NCBI GenBank assembly: GCA_002392655.1
Contig: DGHK01000050.1
Coordinates: 1 to 64,000, forward strand
Source: Lachnospiraceae bacterium UBA3850
GTDB lineage: Bacteria > Bacillota > Clostridia > Lachnospirales > Lachnospiraceae
Length of the DNA stretch: 64,000 nt
Reading direction: 5' to 3'
Shown: positions 25,806 through 34,146 of the stretch, piece by piece
Layout: each line of letters starts with the position of its first letter
Numbering within the stretch: the stretch's first letter is position 1
The notes under the pieces: generated by a model
Seen by the model: only the letters and a program-made list of their open reading frames with translations
The model's database searches: none
What the model was told of the DNA's origin: nothing
Made by a program: the position numbers and the translations under genes

Positions 25806-25890
25806 GATATTCATTTTATTCATTAGCGAGAGTCCTTTCAATCTCTTATACTGGTAATCAGAAAAGAAAAACAGCTTAGGAGAATGTATT

Positions 25891-26124
25891 ATGGAACTTC
25901 AGGATATGATAGGTGAGCTTTCTAAACTTGGATGTGAGACAGATCAGGAAGAGATTGCGGAGAGGCTATACTCTGAGGGGCAAATGGGTGATCTGGTAAA
26001 GTGTTTAAAAAAGATCAGATGTGATTTGGTGGACGAAATGCATCAAAGTCAGAGAAAAGTAGACAAAATTGATCTGATAATCAGAAAAGCAGAAAAAGAA
26101 GCTGTGGAAAGAATCGGAGGATAA
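25891..26124 (+). CDS. Small helical protein next to LysR regulator
   Basis: A 77-residue, almost wholly helical protein with many charged residues (EEIAERLYSEGQ, then KVDKIDLIIRKAEKEA); no cysteine motif or membrane segment. I recognise it only as the kind of small uncharacterised protein often found beside LysR/hydrolase clusters in gut anaerobes. The ATG follows TTAGGAGAATG. The next gene starts 2 bp after the stop, so the three genes to 27863 are an operon, presumably under the divergent LysR regulator. No function can be proposed. Confidence 0.65.
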   Translation: MELQDMIGELSKLGCETDQEEIAERLYSEGQMGDLVKCLKKIRCDLVDEMHQSQRKVDKIDLIIRKAEKEAVERIGG

Positions 26125-26126
26125 AA

Positions 26127-26849
26127 ATGACAAAGCGTTTAAAGATAATCATATTGGCATTTGTTGTTACAATCACTTTGGGATTAAGTGTATGTATAGT
26201 AGACACATTTAGATCAAAGGCCATGTCTGAAGGGTGGAGAGAATCCGGTGGTGGCTGGTGGTATGAGTTTAGTGATGGGTCATATGCAAAGTCAGAATAT
26301 ATAAACGGATATTGGCTTGATTCGGCAGGATGGTATGATAGCGCCTGGGATGCTGCCTGGTTTAAAGACTCGAATGGCTGGTGGTATCAATCGGGGTCCT
26401 GGTATCCAGTTGATGAGTGGGTAAAAATAGATAAAAAGTGGTATTACTTCAATAGCTCAGGATATATGCAAGATGATAATAAAGAAAAGGAAGAAGAGAA
26501 TAAAGAAATGGTAATGAAGATAGATGGTACAAAAGTTGATGTTACTTGGGAAGAGAGTGCCTCTGTTGAGGAATTAGAAGAGCTTGCTGCTTCAGGACTA
26601 TCAATATCAATGTCAATGTATGGTGGTTTTGAACAGGTTGGTTCGATAGGAAAAAGTATTACACAAAATGATAAACAGATGACAACCGGTGCGGGAGATA
26701 TAGTTCTTTATTCCGGAAATCAATTGGTAGTTTTTTATGGTAGCAATTCCTGGGCATATACAAAACTTGGAAAAATCAATATGTCGCAAAAAGAGCTTGC
26801 TGATCTGCTTGGAAAGGGTGATGTAACAATAACAATTTCTATGGAGTAG
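26127..26849 (+). CDS. Secreted protein: cell-wall-binding repeats plus cyclophilin-like domain
   Basis: A 240-residue protein. An N-terminal signal peptide (about residues 1-33) is followed by aromatic Trp/Gly repeats (GGWWYEFSDGSY, NGWWYQSGSWY, KKWYYFNSSGYM) of the choline-binding/glucan-binding type. From about residue 127 the sequence is a cyclophilin-like fold (LSISMSMYGGFEQVGSIG, then GDIVLYSGNQLVVFYGSNSW), matching the Cyclophil_like2 family. The fusion suggests a wall-attached version of a domain that is usually free-standing. Co-transcribed with its neighbours. Ligand unknown. Confidence 0.8.
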   Translation: MTKRLKIIILAFVVTITLGLSVCIVDTFRSKAMSEGWRESGGGWWYEFSDGSYAKSEYINGYWLDSAGWYDSAWDAAWFKDSNGWWYQSGSWYPVDEWVKIDKKWYYFNSSGYMQDDNKEKEEENKEMVMKIDGTKVDVTWEESASVEELEELAASGLSISMSMYGGFEQVGSIGKSITQNDKQMTTGAGDIVLYSGNQLVVFYGSNSWAYTKLGKINMSQKELADLLGKGDVTITISME

Positions 26850-26861
26850 GAGGATACTAAA

Positions 26862-27863
26862 ATGATTAAGAAAGAAGAATTAAAACTGGTAAATGAGTGG
26901 GACAAGACATTTTCAAAAAGTGATAAGGTAGAACATAGCAAGGTTACTTTTGTAAATCGTTATGGTATCACTCTTGCAGCAGATATGTATACACCGAAGG
27001 ACGCAGAGGGTAAACTTCCTGCAATTGCCGTTTCAGGTCCATTTGGTGCAGTAAAGGAACAGTGCAGTGGCCTGTATGCCCAGACAATGGCTGAGAGAGG
27101 CTTCCTTACAATAGCCTTTGATCCTTCATTTACAGGAGAATCAGGTGGAAATGTAAGATATATGGCATCTCCTGATATAAATACAGAAGATTTTATGGCG
27201 GCTGTTGATTTTCTTTCGTTGAATGAGAAGGTTGATCCTGAGAGGATTGGAATCCTTGGCATCTGTGGCTGGGGTGGAATGGCTATAAATACAGCTGTGC
27301 TTGATACACGTGTTAAAGCAACAGTTGCATCAACCATGTATGACATGACAAGGGTGAATGCAAATGGATACTTTGATTCTGCTGATTCTGAGGAGGCTCG
27401 TTTTGAGGCGAAGAAGGCTATGTGTGCACAGCGTCTGGAAGACCTGAGAAATGGTGAATATAAACTCGGTGGAGGAGTGGTAGATCCGCTTCCTGAGGAT
27501 GCACCTTTCTTTGTTGCAGACTATTACGACTACTACAAGACAGATCGTGGGTATCATGCAAGATCTCTGAATTCAAATGGCGGCTGGAATGTGATCGGAT
27601 GTGAATCATTTATAAATCAGCCAATCCTGAAGTATAGCAATGAAATCAGAAGTGCGGTTCTTCTCATTCACGGTGAAAAAGCACATTCCTGCTATTTCTC
27701 GAAGGATGCCTATGCAAATATGACAAAGGACAGTAAGTATACAGAAAACAAAGAGTTGATGATCATACCGGATGCTGTACATACTGATCTCTATGATGGC
27801 GGTGGAAAGGATGCAATCCCATTTGATAAGCTGGAAGCGTTTTATACTGAGTACTTGAAATAA
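26862..27863 (+). CDS. Alpha/beta hydrolase (YcjY/DLH-like)
   Basis: A 333-residue cytoplasmic hydrolase. It has the family opening FVNRYGITLAADMYTP, the loop VSGPFGAVKEQ, and ILGICGWGGMA at the nucleophile elbow. There the usual Ser is Cys (GxCxG), as in dienelactone-hydrolase-like enzymes. The acid and His are in IHGEKAHSCY and IPDAVHTDLYD. It is the last gene of the LysR-linked operon, 12 bp after the cyclophilin-like gene, with AGGAGG upstream. The substrate is unknown; similar proteins in clostridia accompany cyclophilin-like proteins. Confidence 0.85.
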   Translation: MIKKEELKLVNEWDKTFSKSDKVEHSKVTFVNRYGITLAADMYTPKDAEGKLPAIAVSGPFGAVKEQCSGLYAQTMAERGFLTIAFDPSFTGESGGNVRYMASPDINTEDFMAAVDFLSLNEKVDPERIGILGICGWGGMAINTAVLDTRVKATVASTMYDMTRVNANGYFDSADSEEARFEAKKAMCAQRLEDLRNGEYKLGGGVVDPLPEDAPFFVADYYDYYKTDRGYHARSLNSNGGWNVIGCESFINQPILKYSNEIRSAVLLIHGEKAHSCYFSKDAYANMTKDSKYTENKELMIIPDAVHTDLYDGGGKDAIPFDKLEAFYTEYLK

Positions 27864-27908
27864 AAAAAAGCTATATGTGTGTTTAGTTTACTTTTTATAG
27901 TTCGAATA

Positions 27909-27937
27909 TTGACAAAAATGGGTGATAGGAATAGAAT
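27909..27937 (+). promoter_or_regulatory. Sigma-A promoter of the thiamine operon
   Basis: TTGACA at 27909-27914 and TAGAAT at 27932-27937, with a 17-bp spacer. The riboswitch begins about 40 bases downstream. Confidence 0.8.
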
Positions 27938-27978
27938 TAATCACTGAACTTAATAAAGACAGTGATGATATTAATATC

Positions 27979-28064
27979 ATTGGGGAGCTAGTGTGCTGGC
28001 TGAGAGGAAGTTTAAACTTCGACCCGTTAACCTGATTTGGATAATGCCAACGTAGGGAAGAGTC
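27979..28064 (+). promoter_or_regulatory. TPP riboswitch (THI element)
   Basis: The sequence shows the conserved parts in order: GGGGAGC, GCTGGCTGAGAGG, GACCCGTTAACCTGAT, GGATAATGCCAACGTAGGGA. These are the two thiamine-pyrophosphate-binding arms. A terminator follows at 28095-28130, so high TPP should stop transcription before thiS. It controls the thiS-F-G-H-E-cytX genes. Confidence 0.96.
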
Positions 28065-28094
28065 AAAGAAATAATTCTTTTTTGAATAAAGTGG

Positions 28095-28130
28095 CAGCTG
28101 ATATACCTGATGGTATGTCAGCTGTTTTTT
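28095..28130 (+). terminator. Riboswitch-controlled terminator of the thi operon
   Basis: A 13-bp stem CAGCTGATATACC/GGTATGTCAGCTG around TGAT, with one G-U pair, followed by TTTTTT. Acts as the expression platform of the TPP riboswitch. Confidence 0.92.
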
Positions 28131-28248
28131 GCTTTATTGAAAACTGCATTTCCTATAAAGCAAAAAAACGCTCCTCGCGCGACACTATTTGTTCTGTTGT
28201 AAGGGACACTCTGTCTAAGAGAAAAAATAATTATATGGAGGAATATAT

Positions 28249-28443
28249 ATGGTCAAGGTAAATGGTGAGAACTATGACTTTGCTGGACTTACTGTACTGG
28301 AAATGCTTGGAAAACTCGGCTTTTCTACTGAACGTATAGCGGTAGAGATAAATCTGGAAATAGTACCTAAGGCAAGTTATAGTGCGGCTGCTTTAAAAGA
28401 CGAAGATACAGTTGAAGTTGTAAGCTTCGTGGGAGGTGGCTGA
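28249..28443 (+). CDS. thiS: Sulfur carrier protein ThiS
   Basis: A 64-residue ubiquitin-fold protein ending in Gly-Gly-Gly (VVSFVGGG), the tail that is adenylated and then carries sulfur for building the thiazole ring. It begins MVKVNGENYDFAGLTV, as expected. GGAGG lies 8 bases before the ATG. It is the first gene behind the TPP riboswitch and is followed closely by thiF, its activating enzyme. Confidence 0.94.
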   Translation: MVKVNGENYDFAGLTVLEMLGKLGFSTERIAVEINLEIVPKASYSAAALKDEDTVEVVSFVGGG

Positions 28444-28444
28444 T

Positions 28445-29080
28445 ATGACACCTTCTAGAGAAGAGTGGATAAAGGCATTAGTGGAGAGGCATGGAGAGGA
28501 AAGGCAGAGTGAATTTCTAAATGCAACTGTTGCCATATGCGGACTTGGAGGATTGGGTTCGAACATAGCAAATGCTCTTACTCGTGCGGGCATAGGCAAG
28601 CTGATACTGATAGATTTCGACAAAGTTGATATCACGAATTTAAATCGTCAGCAGTATAAGATGAGTCAGATTGGAAGACCTAAGACAGAGTGCTGTCTGG
28701 AGAATCTACGGGATATATCGCCATATACCGAGATAGAAATACATACGGTTAAGCTTAATGAAGAGAATATACCAGAACTGCTTGGGGAGGCCGATATCAT
28801 ATGCGAAGCATTTGACAGGGCTGATCAGAAGGCGATGCTGGTTAATACTGTGCTTGGAACATTTCCTGATAAATATATGCTGTCAGGTACTGGAATGGCA
28901 GGCTTTGGAAGTGCAAATACAATACAGAGCCGCAAGGTATTTGGAAAGTTTTATCTCTGTGGTGATGAAAAGAGCGATGTGAATGATGGTATCGGACTTG
29001 TGGCATCCAGAGTAATGGTATGTGCAGCGCATGAAGCACATATGGTACTAAGAATCCTTTCTGGAGAGATGGATGTGTGA
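28445..29080 (+). CDS. thiF: Sulfur-carrier adenylyltransferase ThiF
   Basis: A 211-residue E1-like enzyme that adenylates the C-terminus of ThiS. The nucleotide-binding GLGGLGSNIA is at about residues 32-41, and the DFDKVDITNLNRQQY motif follows. It is shorter than E. coli ThiF and lacks the zinc-binding Cys pairs at the end, as in the clostridial ThiF type. The ATG at 28445 has GGGAGG 9 bases upstream and starts just after the thiS stop; a GTG at 28436 is too close to that site. Confidence 0.9.
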   Translation: MTPSREEWIKALVERHGEERQSEFLNATVAICGLGGLGSNIANALTRAGIGKLILIDFDKVDITNLNRQQYKMSQIGRPKTECCLENLRDISPYTEIEIHTVKLNEENIPELLGEADIICEAFDRADQKAMLVNTVLGTFPDKYMLSGTGMAGFGSANTIQSRKVFGKFYLCGDEKSDVNDGIGLVASRVMVCAAHEAHMVLRILSGEMDV

Positions 29081-29199
29081 GCTTAATAAGAATGCCATAT
29101 TAGTATCAAAAGGTACATTTGGCCCCCTAATCCTAAATGTGAAAAATAGTCAGAGATAAAATGATAAGAAAAAAATAAAAGAAAATGAAAGAAGGAAAA

Positions 29200-29985
29200 A
29201 TGATGGAAAACATAAAAACAGAAGATAAGTTAGTAATCGGAGGAAAGGAATTCACTTCCCGCTTTATATTAGGTTCTGGTAAGTATTCTATGAAGCTTAT
29301 CGAGGCAGCCGTTCGTTATGCAGGAGCCGAGCTTATCACTCTTGCAGTAAGAAGAACTAATACTAAGGATAACGAGAACATCCTTGACTATATCCCTGAA
29401 GGAGTAACACTTCTCCCTAATACAAGTGGTGCAAGAAATGCTGAGGAAGCCGTAAGAATAGCTCGCCTTGCACGAGAACTGGGATGCGGTAACTTCGTAA
29501 AGATTGAAATTATGAGAGATACTAAGTACCTTCTTCCGGATAATGCAGAAACTATAAAGGCAACAGAAATCCTTGCAAAGGAAGGTTTCGTGGTAATGCC
29601 TTATATGTATCCGGATCTAAATGCTGCCAGGGACCTTGCAAATGTTGGTGCAGCTTCAATCATGCCACTTGCTTCTCCAATTGGTTCCAATAAGGGACTT
29701 GCTACAAAAGAGTTCGTTCAGATTCTTATAGATGAGATAGATCTTCCGATTATTGTTGATGCAGGAATAGGCCGTCCTTCACAGGCTTGTGAGGCTATGG
29801 AAATGGGCTGCGCTGCGGTTATGGCAAATACTGCTCTTGCAACTGCTGGTGACCTTCCACTTATGGCAGCTGCATTCCGCGAAGCAATCTCAGCTGGTCG
29901 TAAGGCTTATCTTTCAGGACTTGGAAGAGTGCTTACCAGAGGTGCATCCGCATCAGATCCTCTGACAGGATTCCTTAGAGATTAG
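29200..29985 (+). CDS. thiG: Thiazole synthase ThiG
   Basis: A 261-residue TIM-barrel enzyme that builds thiazole phosphate from deoxyxylulose phosphate, glycine-derived dehydroglycine and ThiS-borne sulfur. The Schiff-base lysine is in [15 protein letters not shown]-type and [10 protein letters not shown] phosphate-binding motifs are intact. GAAGGA sits 5-6 bases before the ATG at 29200; an earlier ATG at 29185 lacks a site. About 120 bp of non-coding sequence separates it from thiF; a small inverted repeat there (ACATTTGG/CCTAAATGT) has no T-run. Confidence 0.94.
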   Translation: MMENIKTEDKLVIGGKEFTSRFILGSGKYSMKLIEAAVRYAGAELITLAVRRTNTKDNENILDYIPEGVTLLPNTSGARNAEEAVRIARLARELGCGNFVKIEIMRDTKYLLPDNAETIKATEILAKEGFVVMPYMYPDLNAARDLANVGAASIMPLASPIGSNKGLATKEFVQILIDEIDLPIIVDAGIGRPSQACEAMEMGCAAVMANTALATAGDLPLMAAAFREAISAGRKAYLSGLGRVLTRGASASDPLTGFLRD

Positions 29986-30013
29986 GGATTTCATTTGAGG
30001 GAGGACTAGACAA

Positions 30014-31267
30014 ATGGAAAATAACTTTTTAGTAGATTCAGATGAACTCTCACCAGAGGCGCTAGAGAAGAAACACCGTCTGGAAAATGATCCATCCTGC
30101 AGGACTAATCATATGGAGTATATGCCGGGAATGGATATCATAAAGTCAGATATCTGTGATAAGGTTCTTAGTGAAATGAATAGCTATGACTATTCAAAGT
30201 ATACTGCAAAGGATGTTGTGGCTGCACTTAATCACGACCACTGTTCCATAGAGGATTTCAAGGCGCTTCTGTCTCCGGCTGCAGAACCCCTTCTGGAGAA
30301 GATGGCAGAGAGAGCAAGACTTGAAACCAGCAAGCATTTTGGAAATACAGTATATCTCTTTACACCTTTATATATAGCAAACTACTGCGAGAACTACTGT
30401 GTATACTGTGGCTTCAACTGCTATAACAAGATTCGTAGAATGAAGCTGACTATGGAGCAGATAGAGCATGAGATGAAGGTTATAGCTGACAGTGGAATGG
30501 AAGAAATCCTGATACTTACAGGAGAAAGCAGGGCTGCCAGTGATGTTGAATATATAGGAGAAGCCTGCAAGCTTGCAAGGAAGTATTTCCGACTGGTTGG
30601 ACTTGAGGTTTATCCTGTAAATGTGGACGAATATAAGTATCTGCACGAATGTGGTGCTGACTACGTAACTGTGTTCCAGGAAAGCTATGATACAGATAAG
30701 TATGAGACGTTACATTTGATGGGACATAAGAGAGTATGGCCTTATAGATTCGATGCTCAGGAGCGTGCGCTCATGGGTGGAATGCGAGGTGTTGCGTTCT
30801 CGGCTCTTCTTGGTCTTTCGGATTTCAGAAAGGATGCTCTTGCCACAGCACTTCATGCATACTTCCTTCAGAAGAAGTATCCATATGCAGAGATTTCACT
30901 TTCCTGTCCAAGGCTTCGTCCTATCATAAATAATGAGAAGATAAATCCACTGGACGTACATGAAAAGCAGCTCTGCCAGGTGCTCTGCGCATATAGAATA
31001 TTCCTGCCATTTGCAGGAATTACAGTTTCTTCAAGAGAGACTGCTCAGTTCAGAAATGGAATCGTAAAGATAGCTGCTACTAAGGTTTCAGCAGGTGTCT
31101 CTACGGGAATCGGAGACCATGAGTCCAAGTATACAGGAAAAGAAGATGAGTACGATCAGGGGGATGAGCAGTTTGAAATCAGCGACAGCAGAAGCCTTGA
31201 TAAGATGTATCAGGATATCGAAGGCGAAGGACTTCAGCCTGTACTCAATGATTATCTTTTTGTGTAG
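30014..31267 (+). CDS. thiH: 2-iminoacetate synthase ThiH (radical SAM)
   Basis: A 417-residue radical-SAM enzyme that cleaves tyrosine to give the dehydroglycine used by ThiG. The iron-sulfur motif CxxxCxxC is CENYCVYC near residue 125. The SAM-binding LTGES follows, and a C-terminal BATS-type domain includes GVSTGIG. It begins 28 bp after thiG, in line with their shared complex. The presence of ThiH rather than ThiO fits an anaerobe. Confidence 0.95.
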   Translation: MENNFLVDSDELSPEALEKKHRLENDPSCRTNHMEYMPGMDIIKSDICDKVLSEMNSYDYSKYTAKDVVAALNHDHCSIEDFKALLSPAAEPLLEKMAERARLETSKHFGNTVYLFTPLYIANYCENYCVYCGFNCYNKIRRMKLTMEQIEHEMKVIADSGMEEILILTGESRAASDVEYIGEACKLARKYFRLVGLEVYPVNVDEYKYLHECGADYVTVFQESYDTDKYETLHLMGHKRVWPYRFDAQERALMGGMRGVAFSALLGLSDFRKDALATALHAYFLQKKYPYAEISLSCPRLRPIINNEKINPLDVHEKQLCQVLCAYRIFLPFAGITVSSRETAQFRNGIVKIAATKVSAGVSTGIGDHESKYTGKEDEYDQGDEQFEISDSRSLDKMYQDIEGEGLQPVLNDYLFV

Positions 31268-31352
31268 ATTCAGTCGTCTGTAGGGCTATGAAGGCTTATT
31301 AATTTTATTGATTAATGGGCATAGATATTTAAAGTAAATCAGAGGGTAAGTT

Positions 31353-32045
31353 ATGGCTACATCCGACATAATATGTGTTACCAACAAAAGTATATGTGAG
31401 AAATCAGGCGAAGCATTCTTAGAGCGAATCAGGAAGGTTGCCGAAGCGAGACCACTGGCAATCATTCTTCGTGAAAAGGACTTAAGTCTTGAGGAGTATA
31501 GAGAGCTAGCAAGGGAAGTATCTAAGATATGCAAGCAGGTAGAAGGATCAAGGCTTATAATTCACAACTTCTTTGAGCTAATTCTTGAAATTGACATAGA
31601 TAATAAACTTGTATCTGAAAATAATTTGGAGAAAAAGTCTGACTCGGTAAATACGTTCTCTTCTCTGCATATGCCGCTTTGGAAGCTGGAAGAGCTTTAT
31701 AAAAATCAGCCAGGTGTGTATGCTGAGTTACGTTCGAAGCTTACTCACCTTGGGGCATCATGTCACAGTGTGGAGGATGCGAAGCTTGCTGAGAAGCTGG
31801 GATGTACATATATAATAGCAGGTCATATATATAATACAGATTGTAAGAAAGGACTGGAAGGACGAGGACTTGGATTCCTGAGAGATGTTGTAGAGTCAGT
31901 TACAATTCCCATTTTTGCCATAGGTGGAATCACGCCGGAAAATATCAATGATGTAAGAAATGCCGGGGCTTCTGGAGCGTGTATAATGAGTTCTTCTATG
32001 ACAAGCGAAAGCCCCAAAGACTTGATAATGTCATTTAGCAAATGA
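31353..32045 (+). CDS. thiE: Thiamine-phosphate synthase (ThiE-like)
   Basis: A 230-residue TIM-barrel protein that would join the thiazole and pyrimidine moieties into thiamine phosphate. Phosphate-binding loops are visible: CHSVEDAKLAEKLG, then AGHIYNTDCKKG, and FAIGGITPENI with AGASGACIMSS at the end. The middle (residues 75-105) is diverged from classical ThiE and holds an extra loop. It could instead be a TenI-type paralog, so specificity is less certain. In the thi operon, 85 bp after thiH. Confidence 0.8.
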   Translation: MATSDIICVTNKSICEKSGEAFLERIRKVAEARPLAIILREKDLSLEEYRELAREVSKICKQVEGSRLIIHNFFELILEIDIDNKLVSENNLEKKSDSVNTFSSLHMPLWKLEELYKNQPGVYAELRSKLTHLGASCHSVEDAKLAEKLGCTYIIAGHIYNTDCKKGLEGRGLGFLRDVVESVTIPIFAIGGITPENINDVRNAGASGACIMSSSMTSESPKDLIMSFSK

Positions 32046-32168
32046 GCTTATAGATTTTTAATATTAAGCAAATTGTTATATTTTGTGTATTATATAAGGC
32101 GTGCTGTGTAAAACTTTAAATATATAATGTGTGGGGACAGTTGAAGTTATATATAAGAGAGGAATATC

Positions 32169-33341
32169 ATGGAACAAAAGAAAACAAGTACACTCAGTAA
32201 CGGACTTATATGGTTCGGCGCAGGAGTATCAATCGCTGAAATACTGACAGGAACTTACTTTGGAGAGCTTGGATTTAAGAAAGGAATCTTAGCTATCTTC
32301 ATAGGTCATATCATTGGATGTGTTTTGTTTTATCTGGCAGGACTTATCGGTGGAAAGACTGAGAAGAGTGCCATGGAGACAGTTGCTCTATCCTTTGGTA
32401 AGTATGGTTCAAAGATTTTTGCACTGTTAAATGTTATCCAGCTTGTAGGCTGGACTGGTATCATGATATATGATGGTGCTTTATCTGCTGACACAGCTCT
32501 TCATACAGGTAAATGGGTATGGTGTCTGGTTATAGGTGTGCTTATAATCGTATGGATATTGATTGGATTATCTAATCTCGGAAAAGTAAGTACCATTGCT
32601 ATGGCAGCGCTCTTCATACTTACTATAGTTTTATGCTTTGTCATATTTAAGGATACTTCAAAGCTTAGCGGTGAGGTGGCAGAAGGAATGAGCTTTGGTG
32701 CCGCAGTTGAACTTGCAGTTGCTATGCCACTTTCCTGGCTTCCACTTATAAGTGATTACACTCGAGAAGCAGAGAAACCTGCGCAGGCAACATTTGTCAG
32801 CACCTTGGTTTATTTTGTAACAAGCTGCTGGATGTATATAATCGGAATGGGAGCAGCTATCTTTACTGGCGAAGGAGATATTGCGGCAATCATGGTAAAG
32901 GCAGGTCTTGGAATAGTTGGATTACTTATTATTGTATTTTCTACTGTTACAACAACCTTCCTTGATGCATATTCTGCAGGTGTTTCTTCAGAATCTATCA
33001 TCTCAAAGATTAAAGGAAAATGGGTTGCTATCGGAGTAACTGTTCTCGGAACTATCGGTGCTATAACACTTCCGATGGATGATATTACGGATTTCCTATA
33101 TCTGATTGGATCTGTATTTGCCCCTATGATTGCAATCCAGATTGCAGACTTCTTTGTGCTGAAGAATGATTCCTCAGAGAAGAAACTTGATGTTGTGAGA
33201 TTTATTATCTGGGTTTTAGGATTTGTTGCTTACAGACTACTTATGAGAGTTGACATTCCTTGTGGAAATACATTCCCGGATATGACTATAACATTTATAC
33301 TAATGCTTATAGCTGGAAAGCTATTCGCAAAGAAAAAATAG
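32169..33341 (+). CDS. cytX: CytX-type permease, predicted HMP (thiamine precursor) transporter
   Basis: A 390-residue membrane protein of the purine/cytosine permease family with about eleven hydrophobic segments. The opening NGLIWFGAGVSIAEILTG and the WLPLISDYTRE motif are typical of CytX, a branch found behind TPP riboswitches and predicted to import hydroxymethylpyrimidine. The absence of thiC and thiD here agrees with pyrimidine uptake. The 3' end is involved in a 25-bp tandem duplication. It probably belongs to the thi transcript; no terminator is seen between thiE and cytX. Confidence 0.9.
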   Translation: MEQKKTSTLSNGLIWFGAGVSIAEILTGTYFGELGFKKGILAIFIGHIIGCVLFYLAGLIGGKTEKSAMETVALSFGKYGSKIFALLNVIQLVGWTGIMIYDGALSADTALHTGKWVWCLVIGVLIIVWILIGLSNLGKVSTIAMAALFILTIVLCFVIFKDTSKLSGEVAEGMSFGAAVELAVAMPLSWLPLISDYTREAEKPAQATFVSTLVYFVTSCWMYIIGMGAAIFTGEGDIAAIMVKAGLGIVGLLIIVFSTVTTTFLDAYSAGVSSESIISKIKGKWVAIGVTVLGTIGAITLPMDDITDFLYLIGSVFAPMIAIQIADFFVLKNDSSEKKLDVVRFIIWVLGFVAYRLLMRVDIPCGNTFPDMTITFILMLIAGKLFAKKK

Positions 33342-33365
33342 AAAGCTATTCGCAAAAAAAAAGAA
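33316..33365. repeat. 25-bp tandem duplication at the 3' end of cytX
   Basis: GAAAGCTATTCGCAAAGAAA plus five bases repeats at once at 33341-33365 with small differences. The first copy includes the last codons (KLFAKKK) and the stop. It has the same length and placement as the duplication at the end of the HAD gene. Confidence 0.85.
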
Positions 33366-33448
33366 AGTTGTCTCTGAACAAAAAGTCACTAAGCAATAAT
33401 TTTGCGGTTTTTTAAAAAAGTATATAAAATGATATACCACAGGTTTAC

Positions 33449-33476
33449 TTTACATATAAAGGTTATATGTTATAAT
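33449..33476 (+). promoter_or_regulatory. Promoter of the 30-codon orphan gene
   Basis: TTTACA at 33449-33454 and TATAAT at 33471-33476, 16 bp apart, about 34 bp before a small ATG with a good ribosome site. Confidence 0.75.
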
Positions 33477-33509
33477 CGAATCATAAATATATGAAAGGAA
33501 GAAAAAGCA

Positions 33510-33602
33510 ATGAACATTTTCAGAAACTTATATCTGCATAGTGAATATTCGCTCCTTAGTCTCGAATCAGAGTCAGACGAAGGAATATTTGTTATGCATT
33601 GA
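33510..33602 (+). CDS. Predicted 30-residue micropeptide
   Basis: The frame starts MNIFRNLYLHSEYSLLS and ends DEGIFVMH. It contains no membrane segment; the second half is acidic and Ser/Glu rich. It has the full apparatus of a gene: a sigma-A-type promoter, AAGGAAG 10 bases before the ATG, and two terminator hairpins after the stop. It was too short for standard ORF calls. It lies between the thi operon and the tRNA genes. No known family; it could be a leader peptide, toxin or regulatory peptide, and translation is inferred. Confidence 0.5.
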   Translation: MNIFRNLYLHSEYSLLSLESESDEGIFVMH

Positions 33603-33637
33603 GATATAAGTGGAAAATGAAAGCTAAATGATATAAA

Positions 33638-33671
33638 ACCGCTTATGTTCTTATGCATAGGCGGTATTTTT
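33638..33671 (+). terminator. Terminator of the micropeptide gene
   Basis: ACCGCTTATG pairs with CATAGGCGGT (one mismatch-like G-U) and TATTTTT follows. Confidence 0.82.
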
Positions 33672-33685
33672 ATAGGAATTCTATG

Positions 33686-33716
33686 GAGATACTGCGAGAG
33701 AGTAGTGTCTCTTTTT
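33686..33716 (+). terminator. Second terminator just before tRNA-Leu
   Basis: GAGATACT pairs with AGTGTCTC across a ten-base loop, followed by TTTTT. It insulates the tRNA genes from upstream transcription, or the tRNAs have a promoter within this short gap. Confidence 0.65.
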
Positions 33717-33727
33717 ATTATGAAAAT

Positions 33728-33806
33728 GCCTGTGTGGTGGAATGGAATACACAGCGGTCTTAGAAACCGTGGCGAGAGCATGAGGGTTCAAGTCCCTCCA
33801 CAGGTA
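33728..33806 (+). tRNA. tRNA-Leu (anticodon UAG)
   Basis: Acceptor arm GCCTGTG/CACAGGT with discriminator A, anticodon loop CTTAGAA, a short variable arm (TGGC-GAGA-GCA) as in class II tRNAs, and T-arm AGGG-TTCAAGT-CCCT. CCA is not encoded. Confidence 0.88.
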
Positions 33807-33813
33807 CTTATAA

Positions 33814-33887
33814 GCCCTCGTAGCAGAATAGGAATATGCATCGGATTTAAGCTCCGTGATTTGTGAGTTCGAATCTCACCGAGGGTA
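33814..33887 (+). tRNA. Unusual tRNA with UAA anticodon and short variable loop
   Basis: Acceptor GCCCTCG/CGAGGGT with discriminator A, and T-arm GTGAG-TTCGAAT-CTCAC. The anticodon loop TTTAAGC sits on a four-pair stem (CGGA/TCCG) with a T-T clash at the fifth position. The anticodon would read UUA (Leu), but the variable loop is only about five bases, unlike the long arm expected of tRNA-Leu. It may be a diverged or non-functional tRNA. Confidence 0.65.
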
Positions 33888-33918
33888 AAGAATAGAAATA
33901 GGAAAGGAGAGTAAGAAT

Positions 33919-34140
33919 ATGATTACTGTAAATATGCAGGCAACTGGAGCAAATATCAGGAATATGATGAAAGCTCGAGATATAAAAGTAAAGGATGTCC
34001 AGACTGTATGTGGTTTCAGAACACCTCAGGCTATATTCAAATGGATGAGAGGAGACTGCATGCCTACTATAGACAATATGATCATCATTGCAGACATGTT
34101 CGGTTGCACAATGGATGATATTGTTATTGTGGATAAATAG
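33919..34140 (+). CDS. Small XRE-type DNA-binding protein
   Basis: A 73-residue single-domain helix-turn-helix protein (ANIRNMMKARDIKVKDVQTV as the first helices, then TPQAIFKWMRG and PTIDNMIIIADMFG), of the Cro/C1 type in minimal form. AAAGGAGAG is 8 bases before the ATG. It lies inside the tRNA group, between the UAA tRNA and a tRNA 3' fragment, a typical spot for mobile-element regulators. The target is unknown, possibly its own promoter. Confidence 0.8.
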   Translation: MITVNMQATGANIRNMMKARDIKVKDVQTVCGFRTPQAIFKWMRGDCMPTIDNMIIIADMFGCTMDDIVIVDK

Positions 34141-34146
34141 AAAAAG

